DNA from: Arabidopsis thaliana
Taxonomy: Eukaryota > Streptophyta > Magnoliopsida > Brassicales > Brassicaceae
NCBI RefSeq assembly: GCF_000001735.4
Contig: NC_003076.8
Location: forward strand, 3,658,001-3,722,000
Direction: 5' to 3'
DNA: 64,000 nucleotides
This document shows, one piece after another, positions 39,140 to 51,733 of the stretch (its first letter is position 1; every line of letters begins with the position of its first letter). Both the position numbers and the translations under genes were made by a program. The notes under the pieces were generated by a model. It saw nothing but the letters and a program-made list of their open reading frames with translations. It ran no database searches and was not told where the DNA came from.

Positions 39140-42100
39140 ATGGGATCTTCCATCAAGATCAACTCAATATCCATAGATCTCGCAGGTGCTGCCAACGAGA
39201 TTGATATGGTGAAATGTGATCATTTTTCCATGCGGTGAGTATAGTTTGTTGACCTTATATCATCAACCTCTCTTGCTAGAGTATGTTTATATAGTAGCAA
39301 GCTACAAGATGAAATGACATGAATAACCAGTTTTTCTTCTCTGCAGTGGATTCGTAGCTGAAACTCGTGAGAGAGACCTTAGAAAATGTTGGCCGTTTTC
39401 AGAAGAGAGTGTTAGTTTAGTAGACCAACAAAGCTATACTCTTCCTACTTTATCTGTTCCAAAGTTTAGATGGTGGCATTGTATGAGCTGCATCAAAGAT
39501 ATAGATGCTCATGGGCCAAAAGGTATATCACATTTCCAATATTGTTTTTTATGTGTCTAAAGACGTGTCTACTTGAACTTATGCATTTTGAGTTGCTTGC
39601 AGATTGTGGACTGCATTCAAACTCAAAAGCTATTGGAAACTCTTCTGTTATCGAAAGTAAAAGCAAGTTCAATTCGCTAACTATCATTGATCACGAGAAA
39701 GAAAAGAAAACTGATATTGCAGGTATGCATCTGCTGAGTCTTGGTTCAGTTTCATAATCCATAGCAAAATCTTAATCATTTTGTATTATCATGTTTTTCA
39801 GATAATGCTATTGAGGAGAAAGTGGGTGTAAACTGTGAGAATGATGATCAGACAGGTAAAGTTTTCTCTGGTCAAGCAAATTATGTTTTCTCTGATGATC
39901 TCATGATGCGGAATACTAATTTCTTAAAGCTTCAACAACTGCAGCTACTACGTTTCTCAAGAAAGCACGTGGTCGACCTATGGGTGCTTCTAATGTTAGG
40001 AGCAAGAGCAGAAAGCTTGTGAGTCCGGAGCAGGTAGGAAACAACAGATCTAAAGAAAAACTAAACAAACCATCGATGGATATTAGCAGCTGGAAAGAGA
40101 AACAAAATGTGGATCAGGCTGTGACAACGTTCGGCTCATCTGAAATTGCTGGTGTGGTTGAGGATACACCACCTAAGGCAACCAAGAATCATAAAGGCAT
40201 TCGCGGTCTGATGGAATGCGATAACGGGTCATCAGAAAGTATAAATCTTGCTATGAGTGGGTTGCAGCGTAGGAAATCTCGCAAGGTTCGTCTACTCAGT
40301 GAGTTGCTTGGTAATACAAAAACCAGTGGTGGTAGTAACATCAGAAAAGAAGAGTCTGCTTTGAAGAAGGAATCAGTTAGAGGTCGAAAAAGAAAGTTGT
40401 TACCTGAAAACAATTATGTCAGCCGGATATTGAGTACAATGGGTGCAACCTCTGAAAATGCTTCCAAAAGTTGTGACTCTGATCAAGGTAATAGTGAATC
40501 AACTGATAGTGGGTTTGACAGAACTCCATTTAAGGGTAAGCAGAGAAACAGAAGATTTCAGGTTGTTGACGAGTTTGTACCATCACTTCCTTGTGAAACT
40601 TCACAAGAAGGTATCAAGGAGCATGATGCAGATCCTAGTAAGAGATCAACTCCTGCGCACTCTTTATTCACTGGAAACGATTCTGTTCCTTGTCCTCCGG
40701 GTACTCAGAGAACAGAGAGGAAGCTCAGTTTACCCAAGAAGAAGACAAAGAAGCCTGTAATCGATAATGGGAAGAGCACTGTGATCAGTTTTAGTAACGG
40801 CATTGATGGAAGTCAAGTTAACTCGCATACTGGTCCTTCCATGAACACAGTATCCCAAACTCGAGACTTATTGAATGGGAAAAGGGTGGGCGGTTTATTT
40901 GACAACCGTTTGGCTTCAGATGGATATTTCAGAAAATATCTCTCTCAGGTTAATGATAAGCCGATAACATCTTTGCATTTGCAAGACAATGATTATGTGA
41001 GGTCAAGAGACGCGGAACCAAACTGTCTTCGAGATTTTAGTTCCTCTTCTAAATCCAGCTCAGGTGGATGGTTGAGAACTGGAGTAGATATTGTTGACTT
41101 CAGAAACAACAACCACAATACAAACAGATCGTCTTTCTCGAACTTGAAGCTAAGATACCCCCCTTCTTCTACTGAAGTTGCGGATTTATCTCGGGTGCTG
41201 CAAAAGGTACAAGCTTTGCATCTATTTTTCTTCAATCGCCATGCTTTCTCATTCTGTTTTCCAACTTGCACCTATTCTTGTATATTCCAAACTGGTGTGC
41301 TTCAGTGATTGGATCAGGATGATAACGGGATTGATTTACTTGGCAGGATGCTTCTGGTGCAGATAGAAAGGGGAAGACTGTTATGGTCCAAGAACATCAT
41401 GGAGCACCAAGAAGCCAAAGTCACGATAGAAAGGAGACTACGACTGAAGAGCAAAACAACGATGATATTCCAATGGAGATAGTGGAGCTCATGGCCAAAA
41501 ACCAGTACGAGAGGTGTCTTCCCGACAAAGAAGAAGATGTTAGCAACAAACAGCCATCACAAGAAACAGCACACAAATCCAAGAATGCTCTACTGATTGA
41601 TCTCAATGAAACCTACGATAACGGGATCTCACTTGAGGACAACAACACATCAAGACCACCAAAACCGTGTAGTAGCAACGCAAGGAGGGAAGAACATTTT
41701 CCTATGGGAAGACAGCAGAACTCTCATGACTTCTTCCCAATAAGTCAGCCTTATGTGCCTTCTCCGTTTGGGATCTTTCCTCCTACCCAAGAAAACCGAG
41801 CCAGCTCCATCCGGTTTTCTGGTCACAACTGTCAGTGGCTTGGGAATTTGCCAACTGTGGGTAATCAGAACCCTTCTCCATCCTCATTTCGGGTATTACG
41901 TGCTTGTGATACTTGCCAGAGTGTTCCTAATCAATACAGAGAAGCTTCTCATCCAATTTGGCCATCTTCCATGATACCACCACAGAGTCAATACAAGCCA
42001 GTTTCTTTAAATATTAATCAGTCAACAAATCCGGGTACGCTTTCACAGGCATCTAACAATGAAAATACATGGAACCTCAACTTTGTTGCTGCCAACGGGA

Positions 42101-42930
42101 AGCAAAAATGTGGGCCTAATCCAGAATTTTCATTTGGCTGCAAACATGCTGCTGGGGTTAGTAGTAGTAGTAGTAGGCCAATAGATAACTTTTCTAGTGA
42201 GAGCTCTATACCGGCATTGCATCTACTCAGCCTTCTGGATCCTCGCCTGAGGTCAACGACTCCCGCTGACCAACACGGAAACACTAAATTTACTAAAAGA
42301 CATTTTCCGCCAGCCAACCAGTCCAAAGAGTTTATAGAGCTTCAAACAGGGGACTCTAGTAAGTCAGCCTACTCAACTAAGCAGATACCTTTTGATCTAT
42401 ACAGCAAGAGATTCACACAAGAGCCTTCCCGGAAGAGTTTCCCCATCACTCCACCTATTGGGACGTCTTCACTTTCATTTCAAAATGCTTCATGGAGTCC
42501 TCATCATCAAGAGAAGAAAACCAAGAGAAAAGACACCTTTGCTCCTGTTTACAATACTCATGAAAAGCCGGTGTTTGCAAGCAGCAACGACCAAGCGAAG
42601 TTCCAGCTGCTGGGAGCATCGAATTCCATGATGCTTCCTTTGAAATTTCACATGACGGATAAAGAAAAGAAACAAAAGAGAAAAGCAGAGAGCTGCAATA
42701 ACAATGCCTCTGCGGGACCTGTGAAGAACAGTTCTGGACCCATTGTGTGCAGCGTCAATAGAAACCCTGCTGATTTCACCATTCCTGAACCTGGGAATGT
42801 TTACATGTTAACGGGTGAACATCTGAAAGTCCGTAAACGCACAACCTTCAAGAAAAAGCCAGCCGTGTGTAAGCAGGACGCAATGAAGCAGACCAAGAAG
42901 CCGGTTTGTCCACCTACACAAAATGCCTAA
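39140..42930 (+). CDS. EMF1: EMBRYONIC FLOWER 1, Polycomb-group repressor
   Basis: Six exons (39140-39234, 39347-39522, 39603-39722, 39802-39855, 39945-41206, 41347-42930) join in frame to 1,096 residues. The protein starts MGSSIKINSISIDLAG and has a conserved N-terminal Cys/Trp block (RKCWPF, KFRWWHCMSC). A Lys/Ser-rich disordered middle with basic clusters follows (RGRKRKLLPE, LSLPKKKTKKPV), and the C-terminal region has an LLSLL (LXXLL type) motif. EMF1 is plant-specific and works with PRC2 and PRC1-type factors to keep flower homeotic genes silent through H3K27me3 and chromatin compaction; loss causes flowering straight from the embryo. It matches AT5G11530. A GTAAGT at 42966 with an acceptor CTTTAG near 43199 suggests a 3' UTR intron. 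The Ser run at about 42170 (AGT repeats) is a small internal repeat. Confidence 0.97.
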
Positions 42931-45001
42931 AGATATACAATGTGTGTGGGAGGGATTTGTGCAGGTAAGTTGCTAGGACTATCTGTTTCTAATTCTTTAG
43001 TTTTGGGATTTACTTGGTTCGTCTGAAATCAATGACTTAAAGAAATCTGCACCTTACTAAGTGTTTCTTTTTGCATTTACATTAGTTAGAACTGCAAAAG
43101 GTTAGGTTTTATGTTAAAGCCTAGGGTTTAGAACAGAGTTTTATCAGTCTCTTCATCAAATCTTTGTCTCCAGCTCTAACAAAACAATTTTCTCTTTAGT
43201 TCATTGTGAAACAGATACTGAGGCAGAGGGATTAACAGATGGAGAGGGATACAAAGAGAGGGAGAGAGACAGAGACAGAGAAAGAGAAAGAGAGATCATT
43301 CCTATTGAAAACAAGAATAAGTCAGACAGGAAACATTAAAATGCAAATCTTCCTCATGTTCTTGGTCTCTGGTCTTAAAAACATATCTTTGCTTATGGTT
43401 TGTTCAAGCATACTTGGGAACCATTCAGCTTGTGTATATATTTAAATGACTGTAGTACCCCTGATAGGCCTTGTTGTTTTTTGTTTGTTTTTTTGGGAAA
43501 TACTAGATACCTTTCAGCTGGCGTTATATATATATTTAGTCTTTATTTATACTGTTGTGTTTAAATGTCTCTGTCAGGCCAGCCAACTTCTCCAAACCTA
43601 AGAGAAACCCTCTTAAGTCTTAACACATTTTTAATCCAAAAAAGACTCTAACTGAAGATTCCGTAAATTAAATCTCTAGTCTGAAGAAAAATCTGCAAAA
43701 CAACTTTTACATCAATTAAAAAGCTTAGAGTGCTACAGAAACGCTTAAGGTTACTTTTCAACTTCTTAATTTACTTAAGAATACATTGAAATTAAGTTGG
43801 GTATGTTGTTGATTCCATGCAACTCCGAGTTTTCATTTGGCTGACTAGGTGAGGGTGGAGTAGAGGATCATTTTGAATTAAGATTATAGGAGAACAAGGA
43901 ATGATCGATGGGAATGTGAGCAGATACAAGGCTCAAAGATTGAAAAGTTGGCGGATCGGGGAGAACAAAAAAAGGGTAATATTTGGGTTAAGTAAGAGTG
44001 AGAAGATGGTTCATAACCGAGGGTTAGGAGAACGGTCATCAAATGTGACCTAACGGGAAAAGAAAATGTGGCAGATTCTTAATATAAGCAAACATAACCA
44101 CTGTGGTTTGTAGGATAAACACATTTAGTGGATCGGAAAACTAGAGAGTAATAAAATCCTAGGACGATTATATGAGATGGGGAGACGAGAGAAAATATAT
44201 TTCATTGCCAGTTGAGGAAGAGGAAAGGAATAAGTGGACATTCATAGGAAGTGCTTCAACCCAATAGGAGTTAGGTAGTTCAGCTTGAAAGAGGAGAGAG
44301 TAAACAATGTTGTATAGGAGTTTGAAGAAAAAATTTCGGTACGTTCATATTATATATAATCCATTTTGTTGGGACGTGTAAAGATATGAAAAACGAAGCT
44401 CGCTTGTATTCACCATTGTCACATTGGAAAATATTGATTGTTCCCTAACACTTGTTTTGAATGAAGTGATTGTGTACCACACAAAAAAAGAAGTGATCGA
44501 AGTATAAGTTATTCCTCTTTTTTTTTTTTTTATGAGATATAATAAAGTCATATCTCATTCGACATGGGATTTATAACATGACTACTTGGAAACTGGAATG
44601 ATGGTTGAATCCCTTTTTATTTTCAGATTAGTCATATATTAACTGGTAAAATTAAATCGATGGGTTAAATATTGTATTAATCGTACATGAGAAGGACTGT
44701 TTTTCTTCTATTGCGGTTATGAAAACCTTTCTATTTTATCGGGTAAACGTATGCAGGGTAGGGATTATTTTTCTTTTTTGTTCAGACAACGGTGTTAAAC
44801 GGGTAATAATCCACGGAATAAACTAAAAATTTGCAAATACTTTTGAAAGAGTTAAATATGGATAAAACAGATCATTTCCGTACAAGACGAGATCCTAATA
44901 AAACATTTATATCCTTGGAAAACTCATGATGAAAGAATAGTAACTTCAGTCTCTATATCATTTCTTCACCGGATGACATAGTTTGAACATCAAAACTCGA
45001 G
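42931..45001. other. EMF1 3' region and convergent spacer to GULLO3
   Basis: Includes the EMF1 3' UTR with a possible intron, a GA-rich repeat tract (43239-43295), and a 9-bp inverted repeat ATGAGATAT/ATATCTCAT at 44532-44558. From about 43,850 to 44,330 the sequence is purine-rich and unlike its flanks, but I could not identify it. No gene was seen. Confidence 0.45.
43239..43295. repeat. GA/purine-rich low-complexity tract
   Basis: GAGAGGGA, GAGAGAGACAGAGACAGAG and AAAGAGAAAGAGAG units on the plus strand, downstream of the EMF1 stop codon and probably within its 3' UTR. Confidence 0.8.
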
Positions 45002-46981
45002 TTACATCACTATAACTTGAGCTGGCGAGAATCTGCAAACCCTAGCTTGTGTATAAACAAGGCCTTCCTTACAAAAGTAACCTTTGGAAGGGTTACAATG
45101 TCTTTCTTCTGAACACACACAATTTCCTTCCAAGGCACATCCGTCATACTTGGAAGCTTCTGTTCCTAAGAGAATCTCATCAGACCATTCACTAGAGAAC
45201 ATCTTCTTAGGATCTAACTTGTTCTTTACTTCCAAGAATTTATCAAAGTTAGGTCCAATCTTTTGCTTCACGCCGAAGAAACCCACTTTCCTATTCTTCC
45301 CCCAATGCGGCTTTGCGCCGTGTTTGACAAACGCCATCTGCTCCATCTCCTCCATCACATCTTGGTTCAACCTCGGGGTCAACTCATCATCCGCTCGGTA
45401 ATAATTAAAGTCAATGACCACTGAATCCTCTGTCTGGCCAAGATAAGCCTTTGAGCCCTTTATGAAACGTATGAAGATACCGTTATAGATATCGATCCCG
45501 CACAATCTTTCGGGTTTCATGTCTCGTAGCTTCTTCACGTCGAGAAGAAAATCTCTAAACCTAGAAACTGGGAATATTGCAGTCGTTTCATAAAAGAAAA
45601 GACCGTTATATCTCGGGTCCCATGCGCAAGCGACATCAATTCTAATTGAAGATGAGTAAAGACAAGACCCAGAAGTCTGGATCTTGCCTTGTCTTCCGAT
45701 AACCGGATATCCAGTAAAGATTAAACCACTATTCTTTAAACCGTTCCCGATTAATTTCTTGTATGCCAACGTAGTATCTGCAGTGGTGCATTTTCCATTC
45801 TCATTCTTGCTAGATTCAAACCCCTTCTCTGCAACATTTTCAAAGCCAAAACTTTGATTTTAAACATCCAAACCGGACTAATTAAACCGGGAATATTGGT
45901 AATGTGGAGTCGTCTAGCTACTATAAGGAAAGAGGAACTAACCTAATGCTCGTACCCCTTTAGAGATCAAGATAGGATTAGACTGAAAACCAAGAAAGTC
46001 GTTGACTCCGTTGCCGGAGACATTGACCGGTGCTCGGATATCGTAACGGTAAACAGCAGTTTTTCTAGAAGGATACCAAGTTATGTCTCCGAATTCGTAT
46101 TTTTTCCCATGCTCCATAAAAATGTCTTCAAGTGCTACGTCAGATGTGAAGTTGTACGTCACACTTCTCTTAAATGCTTTCTCTATCGAAAGCTTAACCT
46201 ACAGATAATATGGTTAACGGCGTTACGTCAAATATATAGTTATATACAATTGAATCAATAAAATAAAAAGCACTGTAAGACTGTTAACGGCGTTAAGTTA
46301 TTGTACCTTTGAAATGACTCCTAAAACACCCAACGACACTTTAACGGCGTTAAGAAGCGTATCATCTCTCCCTTCTTCGAGTCTAACAACCTTCGCGAAA
46401 CCTTCTGATTGGTTCGCCGGAACCACAAGGCTGATTCCGACAACATGGTCATGAACCGAACCACCTCGTCCAGACCACGAACTCCCGTGGGAGCCAGTAC
46501 TAATCAGCCCACCGATACTCACTCCTTCCCAGTACGGTGACGTTCCGATGCTAAACCCAGCTCCTTCAACTTTCTCGATCAGCTCTCTCAACGAAACTCC
46601 AGAATCAGCCGTGACCGTTAACAGTTCCGGTTCAATCTCGATAACCGAATTATATTTCGACGTACTAATTAGCAATGCGTCTGAACCTGAAGGACAAGCG
46701 AGTTTCGGTATGGTGTGAGAGAATTTGGTGACGGTTTTGACTTTGAGATTGTGCTCAGCCGCGTAAGCAACGGCTTTACGAAGGTCTTCCTCCGTCGTTG
46801 GGTATGTGACGTTAGCCGCGTGACAGGTTTTGCGGTCAGGCCACGTGCCGTACGCGTTGGAGACGGTGCAGCCGGTTTGGTCGCATCGAATCGGTGGTTG
46901 TGGTGGTACTGATTGAACGGTCCATATTGTAACGAAGAAAGATAGAATTGAGAACTGCTGGAGAGTATGAGAGTAACGCAT
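45002..46981 (-). CDS. GULLO3: L-gulono-1,4-lactone oxidase-like flavoprotein
   Basis: Three exons (46981-46307, 46198-45943, 45828-45002) join in frame to 585 residues. A hydrophobic N-terminus (LQQFSILSFFVTIWTVQSV) reads as a signal peptide. An FAD-binding type 4 domain spans about residues 45-220 (TYPTTEEDLRKAVAYAAEH, SIGGLISTGSHGSSWSGRGG). A C-terminal sugar-1,4-lactone oxidase (ALO) domain carries HWGK near residue 465, followed by a Cys-rich tail (CALEGNCVCSEERHC). Animal gulonolactone oxidase makes ascorbate; Arabidopsis GULLO members are proposed in an alternative ascorbate route, with weak or uncertain activity for most. A secreted location is inferred. It matches GULLO3 (AT5G11540). 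The reading frame is intact. Confidence 0.94.
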
Positions 46982-49900
46982 GATTATTTGGAGAGATTAT
47001 GTTAATCCGATCTTTTGGATCTGTGATATTTTTGTTTTGGAGGTTATGTTAACTATGTATAAATGCGTTTGAAGATTGAAAATATTGCTTAGAAGGAAAT
47101 CAATATTGCCGGATCTTTTTATATTTAAGTATATGATGTATCTTATGTTTTTGGTAAGGAATTAAGGATATTGTATAGTGTGACTTGTCCTTTTTTGTCG
47201 CCGTTGATTTATCCTAAGAGGCTAGGAATTAAAAATTCGTATTATAAGATCTGGGTCAAAACCTAAATTATGGAAAATAATGTAGGGTTAAGATCTGAAA
47301 TATAATACCCACTAAGTATGTCATCATCATTCATAAAATATATGTATAGATACACTTGTATAGATGTTGGTGTAATAGATGAAAAACAGTGGGGTTAAAG
47401 AGAAAAAGGCGGAAATTGACAAAATAATTGATCTGACAAAAAAGTACAACAAGGGAAAGCATGTAGTGTTTGGTTTTAAAGCGTAAAAAGACTACTGATG
47501 CTTATAATTAGTTTAACTATGGTTTATACTAATTTGAAAAGAAAAGAAAGTTGATACTAGCTATAAGTTATTATGTAATCCAACATCAGTTGAATAAAAT
47601 CGATGATATCTATTTTAGTTGACATCATCAAAAATAATTGATATTGATAACGTATAGCGATAACGTGAATAACACCGGTACGTAAAATAATCGATATATG
47701 TACTGGAGATATTATATAATTTCAGGACTAACATAGTTAAGCATTTGAGTGAGGGTTATGATTACAATTCCTTGACATTGGTGATTACTATTCAGAAAGT
47801 TTTGAGAATCAGAATATTATAGAGTAGATAATCCAATACTATATTTTAGTTGGTTACGACTTAAAAAATTGGTACAATACCATTATTATCATGGAGTAAC
47901 AGGCAACCAAACCCTCTAAAGTCGTTGTTCCCCCTCGCCAACCGAATGACCGATACGTGTATAATAAAAGATGTTCTGGTGGGAACAAAACCCTCATGCC
48001 AATTCGGTCCAGCTTTTGTAGGACCGATTTTATTCTTTTAAAAAGTTGATCACTGAGTTGGCCTGACTCATATAGATATAACCCTATTTAACGGTCGGAT
48101 CCGCTAAGCCAAAGGATCATGACGGTCTAAAATCTTAGAATTAGAGCTTTTCTCAAACGTAGACAGTCATTAAATCGGATTAATATAATCAAAATAATTT
48201 TATCAAATTAGAATTTAGATTATTAAAATTTTAAACCAATACTATTATGTCAATTTTGAAGAAATTAATTTTCTTTAGGACTCAATAATTTGGAGAGCTT
48301 GACCAGCTCCAGTCATAAAACATACAAAATACAACATTTTTTGTGATAGATGGTGTAAGATTAATTCAAGCATTAATTATAGATAAAACCATTTTAGTAT
48401 ATTTAGAAATTTAGACAATGCAAAAAGTCTTTACGTCGTTTGGGTGTTCTAGAGTTTGACGTAGAGTACTTCATTTCTGTAAGAAGAAAGAAGTATACTT
48501 ATGATATGTGGTGGTTTTTTGTTCCTAACTAGTATCCGCTGATTAATGGTAATTCTCGCTACTCGATGCTATTTACTTATCTGTTGAGTGATCCTAATTC
48601 TGCCAAACTAGTATGGAGTGATAAAAATTCTATATATTAAACGATCTTTTTTGTTCTATTTGGAGGTTATATATATGCTGTGTTAGACAAACGTTATAGG
48701 CCTGTTACATATGGTAATATTGTAGCACCTCAATACCTCATTGACCGGTATTACCGCAAACCAAATTATGGTTTGGACTTTGGATCGACTACTATTGTTG
48801 GTCATATATAATTGTATCAATAGTTTAAAGTAATATTTGGTCATTAATACTGATCATGCATGCTTCTAGATCAGTAGATCATGGTTACTTTTATGCTTAA
48901 AAACAGTTTTGATGAAAACCTATATCACTATTTTGCTATTTACACTACCGCACCTGGTTAAGTTGAATATGCATTTTTAAATTATGTGTATGTAAACGTG
49001 TGCTAGTTCAAAGTTCAAACAATGTTGGTATATATATGTCAGGTGTCACTTCTTATTGAACAATACGTACTCGTTTATACCAGTTTGATAGTCAGAGCAA
49101 AGATTATGTATGATTAATTCGTGTTATAAGCTTCTACCTTTGTGATTATTGATTTTTTTAAGTAGGCTTGTAACATTAATTAGAGTAAAATTCATATAAG
49201 GTTCTACTACTTGTAATATATATATATATGTACATATATATTATATAGTAGCATCAGAGTTGCTATGACTTGACCTGGCGATGTTCTGGTATCGTAGAGA
49301 TGCCTCCCAAGTATAGATAGAGACCACCTCACATGTTCATGCCAATAGTTAATGAAAATGACCAATCCATGAACATGCAAAAACACATGAGGTTTTTCTA
49401 AACATATTATAATTGACCAAATAAAGAGAAAAAAAAAAAAACAATACATATGATCGGAATCATTTTGGGAGTTTGAAGGAACTAAACATAATATGCATGT
49501 CGAAGTCAACTTATTGCAAATAATTTTGAAATGATTCTGAATTGGAAATTCATGAAGCTTAATTATTTTATCTAAATAAGTTTAATATAGGTTTGAGTGA
49601 GATATCGAGATTAAATGATAAGAGTCTTTCTTCGAGGAGACATTAGAATTCTACACAAAAATCGAAATTAATCTAGTCCTTGACAATCAGTTTTCAATTA
49701 ATCAAAAACCTATAAAATTCAACTCAAAACCAATCGTATGAAACTTCATTATACCATATAATCTGGTTACTTAGCTTAAATCTCTACCCGGCGATGTTTC
49801 ATGCTTGAGAGACTAGGTACATAGGACACTAGGAGTACTGCATATATGGTTACCTCATGAGTTCTCATCGTAAAATCATCCAATAAAAAATGGTTTCCTG

Positions 49901-50202
49901 CTTAGGTATACGGTATACCATCTTGTATCGTTAAAATTTATAGCTCAGTTCGTTGCTAACAGTCAAATACGTCTTTCCAGGGTAAAAAATGTGGAAATTT
50001 GTTCCACTGTAAAAACCTAATAATTTTTGACATTAATAATTAAAAGGGATTATAATGTAATATATACAAAGATAGGGGAGACAGAGACGAAGGCCCACAC
50101 ATCTTTAACAAAAGAACAACAAGCCCGTGACCCCAAAATAAAACTAGCTTTCAGATTTATTATTTTTCATCTGACATAATTGCAACCGTTAGATTTCATT
50201 TC
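46982..50202. other. AT-rich intergenic region between GULLO3 and the ARM-repeat gene
   Basis: About 3.2 kb without a supported gene. It includes the GULLO3 promoter side, an RY element CATGCATG at 48855-48862, and TA-rich repeats at 49215-49245. The 100-residue minus ORF at 49207-49509 is AT-rich noise. Confidence 0.5.
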
Positions 50203-51147
50203 TCAGGTCCCATTCTGACTCAGATCCAACCGTCCATATTCCTCTAGTGTCTTCAATAGTTGGGCCCCTTTTCTTTTTCCTCTCGCCGTACACTCTCCTT
50301 CCAGCGCCAACGCCACCGCCCGAGCCACTTCTTCCGCCGGCGCCACCGCGATTTCCTCGCCGGAATCCCCTCCTTCGCCGCCTTTCCCGTAGACCACGGA
50401 AAGGATGCTTATGGCGTATTCTCTCCCTCTACCAGCCAATCTCGCCATCACCGCTACCATCGCCGGCACCGTCATCGCGTGAGCGCGAACCTCCGCCGCT
50501 CCTTCTGCCGTTGTACACATTAGCTCAAGAGCAGCTAAGGCTCGCTCCACCGCTGAGATCTCTAGTCCTGCCGCTGTTTCCACCACCGCTCGTGCGGCTC
50601 CAGCCTCGACCGCCACGTGGCGGTTTCCTTCGGCGAGGCAGAGAGCGAGTAGGATCTTGGTGACGTATTTTGCCGTTACGATCTTGTTGTTGCTACGAAG
50701 GCAAGAGACGAGACCTCGCATGAGACCCGGTGGACAAGTCGGATCAGATGGCGGGTCAGGTACGACTACCCGCTCGAGTAGCTGTAGAGCGAGGAGCTTG
50801 TCGGATTCAGAGACGGATGTGAGGTGAAGCTCTGCGATCTGGAAGGTTTCTTGGAGAGTGGTGGTGACCGGAAGAGGCGGTGGTGGAGGAGGTGGATGAG
50901 GAGGAGGAGGAGCGGTGGATGGAGTTTGATCAAGATGATGAGGAAAGCGCCATTGAGTGAAGCTTTGGGAAGTTGAGGTTGAGGAGGAGGAAGATGAGGA
51001 GGAAGTGGTGGTGGCTTTACGGCGAGGTTGCTGCTGGTGAGGAGAGGTTGGGCTGAGGACGGATTGTGTGCAGCGGCGGAAGAAGCCACAGGAGAAGAGA
51101 GGACGCGGTGGCGCGTGGGGTTTCGGTTTCTGGTTTGCTTTCATCAT
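50203..51147 (-). CDS. ARM-repeat (PUB-ARM-like) protein without U-box
   Basis: A single-exon ORF of 314 residues starting MMKANQKPKPH, with much higher GC than its neighbours. Residues 45-95 are low-complexity: a Ser/Thr run, then a Pro run (PPPPHPPPPPPPLPV). From about residue 100 it has helical ARM-like repeats (LHLTSVSESDKLLALQLLER, LRSNNKIVTAKYVTKILLAL, ALAALELMCTTAEGAAEVRA, YAISILSVVYGKG). This resembles the C-terminal ARM half of plant U-box E3 ligases, but no U-box is present, so ligase activity is not expected. It matches AT5G11550. Function unknown; the family call is good. Confidence 0.9.
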   Translation of the reverse strand: MMKANQKPKPHAPPRPLFSCGFFRRCTQSVLSPTSPHQQQPRRKATTTSSSSSSSSTSTSQSFTQWRFPHHLDQTPSTAPPPPHPPPPPPPLPVTTTLQETFQIAELHLTSVSESDKLLALQLLERVVVPDPPSDPTCPPGLMRGLVSCLRSNNKIVTAKYVTKILLALCLAEGNRHVAVEAGAARAVVETAAGLEISAVERALAALELMCTTAEGAAEVRAHAMTVPAMVAVMARLAGRGREYAISILSVVYGKGGEGGDSGEEIAVAPAEEVARAVALALEGECTARGKRKGAQLLKTLEEYGRLDLSQNGT

Positions 51148-51733
51148 CGCTCACTAGGGAGACTGTGTGGGACTTTCAAGTGAAGTGGAGTGAAGTGAAG
51201 GGAAGCGTCTCTGTTTTAAATAGGAAGAAAATAATTGATTCGAACCAAATTTGTCAGGCGTTACACTTGTGTTCTCCCTAAGATTATTGCTCGCATTAAA
51301 CCATTAAATAATATTTATTATAATCACATGTTTGTGTGTGGGATGGTCCCCAAACATACGAATTTACGATTTGGACGAGGGTTTAAGTATAATGGCGACA
51401 TCTTTGTTTTTTTGGATCAATCATTATCTGAAGACGATAAAATGCAGGCTGATTTGGGTCTTAAAACATGGAATTTATTGCTGTTTACAAAAATGAAAAG
51501 GTTAAACAGAGGCTTCTATAAACTTTAAATTCAGAAGGTGCAGCTCAACTCTAGAATGTGACAAAGGTCACAAAGCAAGAGTCTGTAAAGTGTACTCGAT
51601 TTCCAAAGCCTAACATCAAGAATTTAGCTAAGACAATGGTTTTTTCTTCTAAGAGTGCGAAAAATGGTTCATAAACATTCTACAATGTGAAAAAGCCCAA
51701 AGAGAGGAAGGATTTTAAACCTTACGGTTCCAA
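51148..51733. other. Spacer: ARM-gene 5' flank and EMC1 3' flank
   Basis: Contains the promoter and leader of the ARM-repeat gene and the 3' UTR of EMC1. No further gene was seen. Confidence 0.5.

Noticed and set aside
44532..44558. 9-bp inverted repeat as a MITE or terminator hairpin
   Set aside because: Too short, no flanking duplication, and such hairpins are common in AT-rich DNA.
50247..50663. 138-codon plus-strand ORF
   Set aside because: Antisense shadow of the GC-rich ARM-repeat gene.
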